Position numbers and translations under genes: made by a program. The notes beneath the pieces were generated by a model. It saw nothing but the letters and a program-made list of their open reading frames with translations, had not been told where the DNA came from and did no database searches. From Mesorhizobium sp. LNHC252B00 (lineage in GTDB: Bacteria > Pseudomonadota > Alphaproteobacteria > Rhizobiales > Rhizobiaceae), in contig NZ_AYWO01000004.1 in NCBI RefSeq assembly GCF_000502955.1, positions 151,213 through 186,145 of the forward strand: a DNA stretch of 34,933 nucleotides, given 5' to 3'. Position 1 is the first letter of the stretch. Each line of letters starts with the position of its first letter. Positions 19,910-28,737 of the stretch are shown here, piece by piece.

Positions 19910-21187
19910 TCAGGCGGCGCAGACTTCGCGGATCGAGCTTTCCAGAATGTCGAGCGCCTCGTTCATGACGCCGTCCTGGATGGTGATCGGCGCCAGGAAG
20001 CGGATGACGTTGCCGTAGACGCCGCAGGTCAGCAGGATCAGGCCCTTGTCGAGCGCCTTCAGCCTGATCGCATTGGCTATCTCGGCCGACGGCAGGCCCT
20101 TCTTGACGTCGTTGAACTCGATCGCGTTCATGAAGCCGAGGCCTCTTATGTCGACGATCTCGGGCACGTCGTCGCGGATCGACTGCAGCCGCTGCTTCAG
20201 TCTTGCACCCAGCGTGTTGGCGCGGTCGCACAGCTTTTCCTCATCGATCACGTCGAGCACGGCGTGCGCCGCGGCGACACCGATAGGGCTGCCGCCATAG
20301 GTACCGCCGAGCCCGCCGGGGCCGGGTGCATCCATGATTTCGGCGCGGCCGGTGACCGCGGCCAGCGGGAAGCCGCCAGCCAGGCTCTTGGCCATGGTGG
20401 TGATGTCGGCCGCCACCTCGTGGTGGTCCATCGCGAACATCTTGCCGGTGCGGGCAAAGCCGGTCTGCACCTCGTCGGCGATCAGAAGCATGCCGTGCTG
20501 GTCGCAAAGCTTGCGCAGAGCCGTCAGAAACTCGCGCGGCGCCTCGTAGAAGCCACCCTCGCCCTGGACCGGCTCGATGATGATGGCGGCGACGCGGGCC
20601 GGGTCGACATCGGCCTTGAACAGGCGGTCGAGGGCAGCCAGCGAATCGGCGACCGATACGCCATGCAGCGGCACCGGGAACGGCGCGTGATAGACGTCGC
20701 CTGGCATGGCGCCGAAGCCGACCTTGTAGGGCACGACCTTGCCGGTCAGCGCCATGCCCATGAAGGTGCGGCCGTGGAAGCCGCCAGCAAAGGCGATGAC
20801 CGCCTGGCGACCGGTGGCGTTGCGGGCGATCTTGATCGCGTTCTCGACTGCCTCGGCGCCAGTGGTGACGAAGATCGTCTTCTTCTCGAACTTGCCGGGC
20901 AGCATGCCGTTCAGCCGTTCGGCCAGCCGCACATAGCTTTCATAGGGCACCACCTGATGGCAGGTGTGGGTGAAGCGGTCGAGCTGCGCCTTGACCGCCG
21001 CGATCACCTTGGGGTGGCGGTGACCGGTGTTGACGACGGCGATACCCGACGAGAAGTCGATGTAGCGACGGCCCTCGACATCCCAGATTTCCGAATTCTC
21101 AGCACGGTCGGCATAGATCTGCGTGGTCATGCCGACGCCGCGCGAGATCGACTGGTTCTTGCGTTCGGAAATGGCTGAATTCTTCAT
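19910..21187 (-). CDS. gabT: 4-aminobutyrate aminotransferase (class III, PLP)
   Basis: The 425-residue protein is a class III PLP aminotransferase. Visible features are GTTGAEAVENAIKIAR-like helix start (TTGAEAVENA at about 108-117), D238 in LLIADEVQTGFARTG and the PLP lysine K267 in TMAKSLAGGFPLAAVTG. The closest match I recognise is bacterial GabT, which converts 4-aminobutyrate and 2-oxoglutarate to succinate semialdehyde and glutamate; a 5-aminovalerate or related substrate cannot be excluded. No gabD lies beside it. ATG 21187 is chosen because GAGGA lies 6 bases upstream; the frame extends to 21235. It is divergent from the RND operon across 237 bases. Confidence 0.88.
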   Translation of the reverse strand: MKNSAISERKNQSISRGVGMTTQIYADRAENSEIWDVEGRRYIDFSSGIAVVNTGHRHPKVIAAVKAQLDRFTHTCHQVVPYESYVRLAERLNGMLPGKFEKKTIFVTTGAEAVENAIKIARNATGRQAVIAFAGGFHGRTFMGMALTGKVVPYKVGFGAMPGDVYHAPFPVPLHGVSVADSLAALDRLFKADVDPARVAAIIIEPVQGEGGFYEAPREFLTALRKLCDQHGMLLIADEVQTGFARTGKMFAMDHHEVAADITTMAKSLAGGFPLAAVTGRAEIMDAPGPGGLGGTYGGSPIGVAAAHAVLDVIDEEKLCDRANTLGARLKQRLQSIRDDVPEIVDIRGLGFMNAIEFNDVKKGLPSAEIANAIRLKALDKGLILLTCGVYGNVIRFLAPITIQDGVMNEALDILESSIREVCAA

Positions 21188-21376
21188 GCTGTCCTCATCG
21201 GGCCGGCGCCCGTTCTTGTTTGCTGTCGCTGACACGTCTTCTGACCTTATTTCACGTTTTGCTCAAGTTGGCACCGTCAACAGGCGATTGGGCCTGTCGC
21301 CCGGCGCCGCCTCAACCAGTCGGCCGGTACGCGTCCGAAGGAGGTTCCCTTTTCCAAGGGATCGACTATCTTCTGA

Positions 21377-21396
21377 CGCCGCGAGGCTCCGCGGCG
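21377..21396 (+). other. Stem-loop in leader of RND efflux operon
   Basis: CGCCGCG and CGCGGCG form a perfect 7-bp stem with a 6-base loop, about 28 bases upstream of the first adaptor gene start. No T-run follows. The rest of the 21188-21424 gap shows no convincing promoter pair or operator for either divergent gene. Confidence 0.3.
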
Positions 21397-21424
21397 GGAG
21401 CGTCCCACACAGGCGAGGGAAGCC

Positions 21425-22567
21425 ATGAGCCGGAACGTGACATCTCCCGCCTTGCCACTGTCGCCATCCAATCCTTTGCCGTTCCGAAGTGCTCCGATGC
21501 TTATCGCCTGCACGATGGCCAGCCTGCTGCTGGCCGGTTGCCAGAAGCAGGAGGCGGCCGAACGCAAGATGCCGACCATGGTGCGCACCGCCGAAGTCGA
21601 AATCTCCTTCTATGCTCCGACGACGTCGCTGACCGGGGTCATCGCTGCGCGTACGCTGAACAACCTGGCCTTCCGGGTCGGCGGCCGCGTCGCCGAGCGG
21701 CTGGTGGAAATCGGCCAGCATGTCGACAAGGGCACGTTGCTGGCCCGCATCGATCCACAGGAGCAGGAATCGGACCTGCGCTCGGCGCAGGCCGATCTCG
21801 ATGCGGCACAGGCGCAATTGACGCAGGCATCCGCCGCTTTCGAGCGCCAAAAGACGCTGCTTGCTCAGGGTTTTACCACGCGCCGGGACTATGATCAGGC
21901 AGCACAGGTGCAGAGCGTTGCACAAGGCAGCGTCCAGCAGGCGCAGAGCGCGTTGGACAATGCCCGGGAGAGCTTCACCTTCACCGAGCTGCGGGCCGGC
22001 GCGCCGGGTGTCGTCACCGCACGCGCGGTCGAGGCCGGCCAGGTGGTGCAAGGGGCACAAACAGTCTTCACCATCGCCGAGGACGGCGACCGCGACGCCG
22101 TCTTCAACGTTCATGAAACGCTGGTTGCCGGCAGCTCGATGGCACCACCACCGGTGTCGATCACGCTGGTGTCGGATCCGTCGGTGAAGGCGATAGGCAA
22201 GGTGCGCGAGATTTCTCCGGTGGTCGACGCCGCCTCGGCCTCGGTTCGGGTCAAGGTCGCCATTCCCGAGACCCCTGCCGCCATGCCGCTCGGCGCCGCC
22301 GTCACCGGCACGGTCAGCGCCCAGCCGGTGAAAGCCGTGATCCTGCCCTGGCAGGCGCTGACCTCCAGCAACGGTCAGCCTGCGGTCTGGCTCATCGACC
22401 CTGCTTCCAAGAAGGTCACCGTCGCGCCGGTCGATATTCTCGCTTATGGCTCCGGCGTCATCGTCGTCGACAAGGGGCTAGAGCCCGGCCAGCACGTCAT
22501 CACCGCCGGTGGCCAATTGCTCAGCCCGGGCCAGACGGTCGAGATCGCCGGAGGGGCAACGCAATGA
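21425..22567 (+). CDS. RND efflux periplasmic adaptor lipoprotein 1 (TriA-like)
   Basis: The 380-residue membrane fusion protein has a lipobox LLAGC with C39 as the lipidated cysteine, after an extended n-region, then the adaptor layout: biotinyl/lipoyl half (LAFRVGGRVAERLVEIGQHV), a coiled-coil hairpin with alanine/glutamine-rich heptads (about 110-190), the second lipoyl half and beta-barrel domains. It bridges the inner-membrane pump to an outer-membrane channel. Its stop overlaps the next adaptor start by 4 bases (ATGA), so production is coupled. The ribosome binding site GAGGGAAGCC lies just before ATG 21425. Confidence 0.9.
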   Translation: MSRNVTSPALPLSPSNPLPFRSAPMLIACTMASLLLAGCQKQEAAERKMPTMVRTAEVEISFYAPTTSLTGVIAARTLNNLAFRVGGRVAERLVEIGQHVDKGTLLARIDPQEQESDLRSAQADLDAAQAQLTQASAAFERQKTLLAQGFTTRRDYDQAAQVQSVAQGSVQQAQSALDNARESFTFTELRAGAPGVVTARAVEAGQVVQGAQTVFTIAEDGDRDAVFNVHETLVAGSSMAPPPVSITLVSDPSVKAIGKVREISPVVDAASASVRVKVAIPETPAAMPLGAAVTGTVSAQPVKAVILPWQALTSSNGQPAVWLIDPASKKVTVAPVDILAYGSGVIVVDKGLEPGQHVITAGGQLLSPGQTVEIAGGATQ

Positions 22568-23637
22568 ACCGGCCTGCGCGCATGATCGCCCTGTCGGCGC
22601 TGTTTGTTGTCGGCGCCTGTTCGGCCGAGCCGGAAAAGGCGCCCGAGATCGTCCGGCCGGTGCTTTCGGTGGTGGTCGAGCCGCGCACCAGCCAGACGCT
22701 TGGCTTCGCCGGCGTCGTCGAGCCGGAATTCAGTGCCAACCTGGCCTTCCGCCTGCTTGGCCGTGTCGTCACCCGCGACGTCGATATCGGCGACCTCGTC
22801 ACCAAGGGTACGACGATCGCCACGCTCGATCCGACGGCGCTGGAATTGGCCGTTCAGGCAGCCAAGGCTGGCCTCTCCAACGCACAGGCGGAATTCACCA
22901 ATGCTTACGCCAGCGAGGAGCGCCAGCGCGCATTGCTGGCAGACAGGAACACCTCGCAGGCCACCTATGAGGCAGCCCAGCAGGCGCGGCAAGCCGCGCA
23001 GGCCAATGTCGAGCGGGCGAGGGCTGCGCTGGCTAAATCTCAGGAGCAGCTTGGCTATGCCCGCCTGTTTTCGGATTTCGATGGCGTCGTCACCGCCACC
23101 GGCGCCGAAGTCGGGCAGACCGTATCGGCCGGCCAGACCGTAGTGACGGTGGCGCGCTCGGATGTGCGCGAAGCCGTCGTCGACATTCCCGACCAGTTGA
23201 CCGGCGATCTCGCTGTCGGAACCGGCTTCGACGTGATCCTGCAGTCTCTGCCCTCGATCCACACGGAAGCCAAGCTGCGCGAGATCGCGCCGCAGGCCGA
23301 TAGTTCGACCCGCACCCGCCGCGTGCGCCTGACGCTGCTCAATGCGCCGACCGCGTTCCGGCTCGGCTCGACCGTGACGGCGACACGGGTGATGCCGATC
23401 GACCCGACGATCGAGCTGCCGCTGTCGGCACTGCTCGAAATGGACGGCAAGCAGCAAGTGTGGATCGTCGATGCGCAATCGAAGGTCGCCTTGCACGATA
23501 TCCAGATCGGCGCCAAACGCGGCGGCAGCTTTGTCGTCGCCGGCGGACTTAACGCGGGCGCACGCGTCGTCACCGCAGGCGTGCACAGCCTGACCCCGGG
23601 CGAGACGGTCAAGATCCCCGAAGGAGCCGCCAAGTGA
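22564..23637 (+). CDS. RND efflux periplasmic adaptor lipoprotein 2 (TriB-like)
   Basis: The 357-residue second adaptor has a lipobox VVGAC with C19 as lipidated cysteine. The core again shows the lipoyl segment LAFRLLGRVVTRDVDIGDLV, an alanine-rich coiled coil and a later barrel domain. It is clearly homologous to, but distinct from, adaptor 1. Pairs of different adaptors with one pump are known from TriABC of Pseudomonas aeruginosa, where both are required. It overlaps the pump gene by 4 bases (GTGA). Confidence 0.9.
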   Translation: MNRPARMIALSALFVVGACSAEPEKAPEIVRPVLSVVVEPRTSQTLGFAGVVEPEFSANLAFRLLGRVVTRDVDIGDLVTKGTTIATLDPTALELAVQAAKAGLSNAQAEFTNAYASEERQRALLADRNTSQATYEAAQQARQAAQANVERARAALAKSQEQLGYARLFSDFDGVVTATGAEVGQTVSAGQTVVTVARSDVREAVVDIPDQLTGDLAVGTGFDVILQSLPSIHTEAKLREIAPQADSSTRTRRVRLTLLNAPTAFRLGSTVTATRVMPIDPTIELPLSALLEMDGKQQVWIVDAQSKVALHDIQIGAKRGGSFVVAGGLNAGARVVTAGVHSLTPGETVKIPEGAAK

Positions 23638-26600
23638 AGGGCTTCAACCTCTCCGACTGGGCGCTCAGCCATCGTTCGCTGGTCTGGTATTTCATGCTGG
23701 TGTTCGTCGTCGCCGGCGTCTCGGCCTATCTCAATCTCGGCCGCGAGGAAGACCCGGCCTTCACGATCAAGACCATGCTGATCCAGGCCAACTGGCCGGG
23801 CGCCTCGGTCAATGAGACAGTCCGCCAAGTAACCGACCGCATCGAGAAGAAACTGGAGGAACTCGACAGCCTCGACTACAGCAAATCCGTCACCACGGCC
23901 GGCAAGACCGTCATCTTCGTCAATCTCAAGCCGTCGACCAAGGCACGCGACGTGGCCCCGACCTGGGTGCGCATTCGCAACATGATCAACGACATCGGCG
24001 CCCAGTTTCCGCAGGGCGTGCAAGGTCCGTTCTTCAACGACAGTTTTGGCGATGTCTACGGCAACATCTACGCCTTCACGGCGGACGGGCTGACATCGCG
24101 CCAGCTGCGCGACTATGTCGAGCAGGCGCGCACCCGAATCCTCGCCGTGCCCAATGCCGGCAAGGTCGACCTGATCGGCGCCCAGGACGAGGCGATCTAT
24201 CTCGAATTTTCGACCCGTCAGATCGCAGCCCTTGGCCTGAACCAGCAGGCGATCGTCGCCAGCCTGCAGGCGCAGAACGCGATCGCACCATCGGGCGTTA
24301 TCGAGACCGGCCCCGAACGCGTCAGCGTGCGCGTCTCGGGCCAGTTCACCTCGGAGGAAAGCCTGCGCGCCATCAATTTGCGCGTCAACGACCGCTTCTT
24401 CCGGCTGAGCGATGTCGCCACCATCACCCGCGGCTACGCCGATCCGCCGACGGCATTGTTCCGTTTCAACGGTGAGGATGCGATCGGGCTCGCCATCGGC
24501 ATGAAGCCCAACGCCAACCTGCTCGAATTCGGCAAGGCGCTGAAGGTCGAGATGGACAAGATCGTCGCCGACCTGCCTGTCGGCGTCGGCGTGCATCTGG
24601 TCGCAGACCAGCCTGTCATTGTCGAGGAAGCGGTCTCGGGCTTCACCCGCGCGCTGTTCGAGGCTGTCGCCATCGTGCTTGCCGTCTCGTTCATCAGCCT
24701 CGGCATGCGCGCCGGCTTCGTCGTGACGCTGTCGATCCCGCTGGTGCTCGCCATCACCTTCCTGTTCATGGACTATCTCGGCATCTCGCTGCAGCGCATT
24801 TCGCTGGGCGCGCTGATCATCGCACTCGGCCTGCTGGTCGACGACGCGATGATTGCCGTGGAGATGATGGTGGCGAGGCTGGAGGCAGGCGACAATCTGC
24901 GCAAGGCGGCGACCTATGTCTACACCTCGACCGCGTTCCCGATGCTGACCGGAACGCTGGTGACGGTCACCGGCTTCATTCCAATCGGCCTCAACAACAG
25001 CGCGGCTGGCGAATACACCTACACGCTGTTCGTCGTCATTGCCGTTTCGCTTCTGGTGTCCTGGATCGTGGCGGTGCTGTTTGCGCCGCTGCTCGGCATC
25101 ACCATCCTGCCTGCGGTGATGAAGCAGAAGCACCATGACAAGCCCGGCCGTTTCACCTCGCTGTTCCGCAGAGTGCTGGTCGGGTCGGTGCGCCGCCACT
25201 GGCTGACGATCATCGCGACGGTGCTGTTGTTCGCCGCCTCGGTCGTCGGCATGGGTTTTGTCCAGCAGCAGTTCTTCCCGTCCTCCGACCGGCCGGAACT
25301 TATCGTCGATTGGAACCTGCCGCAGAATTCATCGATCGCCGAGACGCGGGACCAGATGGAGCGCTTCGAGGAGGCAGCCCTTGCCGGCAATCCCGACATC
25401 GATCACTGGAGCTCCTATATCGGCCAGGGCGCGGTACGCTTCGTGCTTGCCTATGACGTGCAGCCGGCCAATCCCTATTTCGGCCAGACCGTCATCGTCA
25501 CCAAGAACGTCGAGGCGCGTGACAGGGTAAAGGCGGCAATAGAAAAAATGCTGCGCGACGACTTCGTCGGCACCGATGCCTTCGTCAAAACACTCGAACT
25601 CGGTCCGCCCGTCGGCCGGCCGGTGCAATACCGCGTCAGCGGTCCCGACATCCAGACGGTGAGGACGCTGTCCCAGCAACTGGCAGGCGTCATCTCGGCC
25701 AATCCCAAGCTTGGCGCACCGATCTTCGACTGGAATGAACCGTCGCGGGTGCTGAAAGTGGATGTGTTGCAGGACAAGGCGCGCCAGCTTGGCGTCACCT
25801 CGTCGGACATCTCCAATACGCTGAACAGCATCGTCGGCGGCGTCACTATAACCCAGGTGCGCGACGCCACCTACCTGATCAACGTCGTGGTCCGTTCGCG
25901 CGATGCCGAACGCGGCTCGATCGAGACGCTGCGCAACATGCAATTGCCGACCGGTGCCGGCGAATCCATCCCGCTGGCCGCCGTCGCCAACTTCCACTAC
26001 GAGTTGGAGCAGCCGACAGTCTGGCGGCGCAGCCGCGTGCCGACGATCACCGTGGGCGCCGGACTCGTGGGCGATGCGCTGCCGGCGACCGTGGTCGACG
26101 AGCTGAAACCCTCGGTCGATGCCTTCATCGGCAAGCTGCCGGTCGGCTATGCCATCGCCACGGCCGGCTCGGTCGAGGAAAGCGCCAACAGCCAGGGGCC
26201 GATCGCGGCGGTCGTGCCTCTGATGCTGTTCATCATGGCGACGATCCTGATGATCCAGTTGCAAAGCTTCCAGCGCCTGTTCCTGGTCGTTGCCGTCGCA
26301 CCGCTTGGGTTGATCGGCGTGGTTGCTGCACTGTTGCCAAGCGGCGCCCCGCTCGGCTTCGTCGCCATCCTCGGCGTGCTGGCGTTGATCGGCATCCTGA
26401 TCCGCAACTCGGTCATCCTGATCGTGCAGATCGAGGATCTGGTCGCCGAAGGCAAGGACCGCTGGGCGGCGGTGATCGAAGCCACCGAACATCGCATGCG
26501 ACCGATCGCGCTGACGGCCGCCGCTGCCAGCCTGGCGCTGATCCCGATCGCACGGGAGGTGTTCTGGGCACCGATGGCGTTCGCCATGATGGGCGGCATC

Positions 26601-26732
26601 ATTGCCGGCACGGCGATCACGCTGCTGTTCCTGCCGGCGCTCTATGTGGCCTGGTTCAGGATCAAGGAGCCGAAAGGCCGGGAAGAGCCACCCGTTCTGG
26701 ATGGGGCCGAACTGGCGCAAAGGTCGACTTAA
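23634..26732 (+). CDS. RND multidrug efflux pump (TriC-like, HAE1 family)
   Basis: The 1032-residue pump has the usual two-fold layout of 12 membrane segments and two large periplasmic loops, with the family start KGFNLSDWALSHRSLVWY. The proton-relay aspartates of TM4 are D403 and D404 in GLLVDDAMIAVEMM. In TM10 the position of the AcrB lysine 940 is arginine 924 (GILIRNSVIL), as in some divergent HAE1 pumps. It starts with GTG 23634, overlapping the previous gene. No outer-membrane channel gene lies within the window, so it would need a TolC-type protein encoded elsewhere. The substrate cannot be inferred. It ends 12 bases before the convergent DUF2185 gene. Confidence 0.93.
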   Translation: MKGFNLSDWALSHRSLVWYFMLVFVVAGVSAYLNLGREEDPAFTIKTMLIQANWPGASVNETVRQVTDRIEKKLEELDSLDYSKSVTTAGKTVIFVNLKPSTKARDVAPTWVRIRNMINDIGAQFPQGVQGPFFNDSFGDVYGNIYAFTADGLTSRQLRDYVEQARTRILAVPNAGKVDLIGAQDEAIYLEFSTRQIAALGLNQQAIVASLQAQNAIAPSGVIETGPERVSVRVSGQFTSEESLRAINLRVNDRFFRLSDVATITRGYADPPTALFRFNGEDAIGLAIGMKPNANLLEFGKALKVEMDKIVADLPVGVGVHLVADQPVIVEEAVSGFTRALFEAVAIVLAVSFISLGMRAGFVVTLSIPLVLAITFLFMDYLGISLQRISLGALIIALGLLVDDAMIAVEMMVARLEAGDNLRKAATYVYTSTAFPMLTGTLVTVTGFIPIGLNNSAAGEYTYTLFVVIAVSLLVSWIVAVLFAPLLGITILPAVMKQKHHDKPGRFTSLFRRVLVGSVRRHWLTIIATVLLFAASVVGMGFVQQQFFPSSDRPELIVDWNLPQNSSIAETRDQMERFEEAALAGNPDIDHWSSYIGQGAVRFVLAYDVQPANPYFGQTVIVTKNVEARDRVKAAIEKMLRDDFVGTDAFVKTLELGPPVGRPVQYRVSGPDIQTVRTLSQQLAGVISANPKLGAPIFDWNEPSRVLKVDVLQDKARQLGVTSSDISNTLNSIVGGVTITQVRDATYLINVVVRSRDAERGSIETLRNMQLPTGAGESIPLAAVANFHYELEQPTVWRRSRVPTITVGAGLVGDALPATVVDELKPSVDAFIGKLPVGYAIATAGSVEESANSQGPIAAVVPLMLFIMATILMIQLQSFQRLFLVVAVAPLGLIGVVAALLPSGAPLGFVAILGVLALIGILIRNSVILIVQIEDLVAEGKDRWAAVIEATEHRMRPIALTAAAASLALIPIAREVFWAPMAFAMMGGIIAGTAITLLFLPALYVAWFRIKEPKGREEPPVLDGAELAQRST

Positions 26733-26744
26733 GATCCTGCTGGA

Positions 26745-27083
26745 TCACTCGTTATCGTTGGAGGGTACAGGGAGTGATTTGGCGCGCTGCCACCGCGACG
26801 ATTTGGAACTTCGCCAAGCATACCAACCTTTTGGCAAATCGGCCAATGCCAGGATGCTTTCATCCAGTTGAACCACCTCTTGCAGGCCGACGAGCATTAT
26901 ATCGCCGTCATCCACAGGTCCGGGTTCGCTGTTGTGGAATTGCCAACTGCCACCGTCATCGTTGTAGCTGTCGTCGTCGTCATCTTCATGCACAACGTAT
27001 GCGATCCAGTCGCCACGTTTAAATATGCTCTTGTCCGATAACACCGCGACATTGGGTGGGTCAGCAAACTTCCATTCCTCCAT
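26745..27083 (-). CDS. DUF2185 / Imm33-like protein
   Basis: The 112-residue acidic protein contains FKRGDWIAYVVHEDDDDD, GSWQFHNSE and a C-terminal LADLPKGWYAWRSSKSSRW. The pattern of a V/I-ser-K start, WxF centre and LPxGWxAWR end matches what I know of DUF2185, a family also described as immunity-protein-like (Imm33) in polymorphic toxin systems. No toxin or secretion gene is adjacent, so a true immunity role is uncertain. The gene is noticeably lower in G+C than its neighbours, suggesting acquisition. GGGGG precedes the ATG at 27083. It converges on the RND pump with only 12 bases between stops and no clear terminator. Confidence 0.75.
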   Translation of the reverse strand: MEEWKFADPPNVAVLSDKSIFKRGDWIAYVVHEDDDDDSYNDDGGSWQFHNSEPGPVDDGDIMLVGLQEVVQLDESILALADLPKGWYAWRSSKSSRWQRAKSLPVPSNDNE

Positions 27084-27127
27084 GGTAGTCCCCCAAGACG
27101 GTTGTTCTGTACACAGGAAGAACGAAT

Positions 27128-27877
27128 TCAGGCGGTTCTCACAAACCCGTCGCTCGCTCTCAGCAGGTTGCGCGTATAGTCCTTCGAGACGCGGCGCTCG
27201 ACAAGATCGTTGGCCGCCAGATTCTCAACCGCTTCGCCGCTTTGCATCACCATCAGCCGTTCGCACATGTGGGTGATGATGGCCAAGTCGTGGCTGACCA
27301 TCAGGAAGGTCAGCTTGCGCCGCCGGCGGACTTCTTCCAGAAGGTTGAGCACTTCCGCCTGCACCGACGCATCTAGCGCCGAGGTCGGCTCGTCGAGCAG
27401 CAGGATCGACGGTTCGAGGATGAGCGCCCGGGCAATCGCCACGCGCTGGCGCTGGCCGCCCGACAATTGATGGGAGTAGCGGAAGCGAAAGCCGTTGCCG
27501 AGACCGACCTCGTCGAGTGCTCGCTGAATGCGCTTTTCGCCGTCGGCAAAGCCATGGATGGCAAGCGGCTCCTGCAGCAGGCGGTCGACGGTCTGGCGCG
27601 GGTGCAGCGAGCCATAGGGATCCTGGAAGACCATCTGGACTTCGCGATAAAAGGCTTTGTCGCGGCGCGCGCCGAGCGTCTTGCCGTTGACGGCGATGCT
27701 GCCCGAGGCGACCGGCGCAAGGCCGGCGATGGCCCGCAGCAGCGTCGACTTGCCGGAACCGGATTCGCCGACCAGGCCAAAGGACTCGCCCGGCTGCACG
27801 TCAAGCCTGACGCCCTTCAGCGCGCGAAAACGGTCGAAGATCACTTCCAGCCCGTCGACGGAAATGGCAGAAGTCAT
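27128..27877 (-). CDS. ABC transporter ATP-binding protein (DppF/NikE type)
   Basis: The 249-residue cytosolic ATPase has Walker A GESGSGKST, signature LSGGQRQRV, Walker B ILLLDEPTSALD and the switch histidine in VSHDL. It belongs to the peptide/nickel importer family and is short, with little of the C-terminal oligopeptide-specific extension, closer in length to NikE (about 268) than DppF (about 330). ATG 27877 overlaps the stop of the partner ATPase by 4 bases (ATGA); a GTG at 27886 would add three residues. It is the last gene of the five-gene operon. Confidence 0.92.
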   Translation of the reverse strand: MTSAISVDGLEVIFDRFRALKGVRLDVQPGESFGLVGESGSGKSTLLRAIAGLAPVASGSIAVNGKTLGARRDKAFYREVQMVFQDPYGSLHPRQTVDRLLQEPLAIHGFADGEKRIQRALDEVGLGNGFRFRYSHQLSGGQRQRVAIARALILEPSILLLDEPTSALDASVQAEVLNLLEEVRRRRKLTFLMVSHDLAIITHMCERLMVMQSGEAVENLAANDLVERRVSKDYTRNLLRASDGFVRTA

Positions 27878-28737
27878 GCCGCCCACTCCGGCTTGCGGTC
27901 GAGCACCGGCAGCGGATGACGGTCGGCGCCGATCTTGGGCATGCAGTTGAGCAGGCCGCGCGTGTAGGGATGCTGGGCGCGACCGAGCTCGGACGCCTTG
28001 AGCTGCTCGACCACCTTGCCTGCATACATGACGATGACGCGGTCGCAGAAGGACGAGACCAGGCGCAAATCGTGCGAGATGAAGATCAGCCCCATGCCGC
28101 GTTCGCCGACCAGCCTGTCGAGAATGCCGAGCACGTCGAGCTGCACGGTGACGTCGAGCGCCGAGGTCGGCTCGTCGGCGATCATCATTTCCGGCCCGGC
28201 GATCAGCATCATGGCGATCATGGCGCGCTGGCCCATGCCGCCGGACACTTCGTGCGGATGCAGGTCGAAGACGCGGGCGGGGTCACGAATCTGCACCGCC
28301 TCCAGCATTGCCAGTGCGCGGTCGCGCGCCTCGGCCTTGCCGACCTTCTCGTGCGTGCGCAGCGTCTCGACGATCTGGCGGCCGATACTCATAACCGGAT
28401 CGAGCGAATATTTCGGATCCTGCAGGATCATGGCGATGCGCTTTCCCCGCAGCGACCGGCGTTCGCGTGGCGACACGCTGAGCAGGTCGATGCCGTCGAA
28501 AGCCAGCTTGTTGGCCGATATTCGCGCCTGCGGCGGCGTCAGGCCCATGATGGCGCGGCCGGTCTGCGATTTGCCCGAGCCGGACTCGCCGACGATGCCG
28601 AGCCGCTCGCGGCCGAGCGAAAAGGAGACACCGCGAACCGCTTCGATCAGCCCGGTGCGGGTCGGGAAGGTGACGCGGAGATCCTCGACGTCGAGCAGCG
28701 CGCTCGTTGATCGCTGCTGATTGGGATCGTGGCTCAT
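27874..28737 (-). CDS. ABC transporter ATP-binding protein (DppD/NikD type)
   Basis: The 287-residue ATPase has Walker A GESGSGKSQ, Walker B MMIADEPTSALD and a variant signature VSGGMGQRA in place of LSGGQ, common in DppD-type subunits. A short oligo_HPY-like end (QHPYTRGLLNCMP) follows. It pairs with the next ATPase to power a heterodimeric importer. The start ATG 28737 overlaps the permease stop by 4 bases. The frame is open far upstream (to 29757), but that part lies over the permease gene and is shadow. Confidence 0.92.
   Translation of the reverse strand: MSHDPNQQRSTSALLDVEDLRVTFPTRTGLIEAVRGVSFSLGRERLGIVGESGSGKSQTGRAIMGLTPPQARISANKLAFDGIDLLSVSPRERRSLRGKRIAMILQDPKYSLDPVMSIGRQIVETLRTHEKVGKAEARDRALAMLEAVQIRDPARVFDLHPHEVSGGMGQRAMIAMMLIAGPEMMIADEPTSALDVTVQLDVLGILDRLVGERGMGLIFISHDLRLVSSFCDRVIVMYAGKVVEQLKASELGRAQHPYTRGLLNCMPKIGADRHPLPVLDRKPEWAA

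Noticed and set aside
23055..25199. 714-codon minus-strand frame opposite the RND pump
   Set aside because: It crosses the adaptor-pump boundary and has low-complexity acidic/histidine-rich content; shadow of real plus-strand genes.
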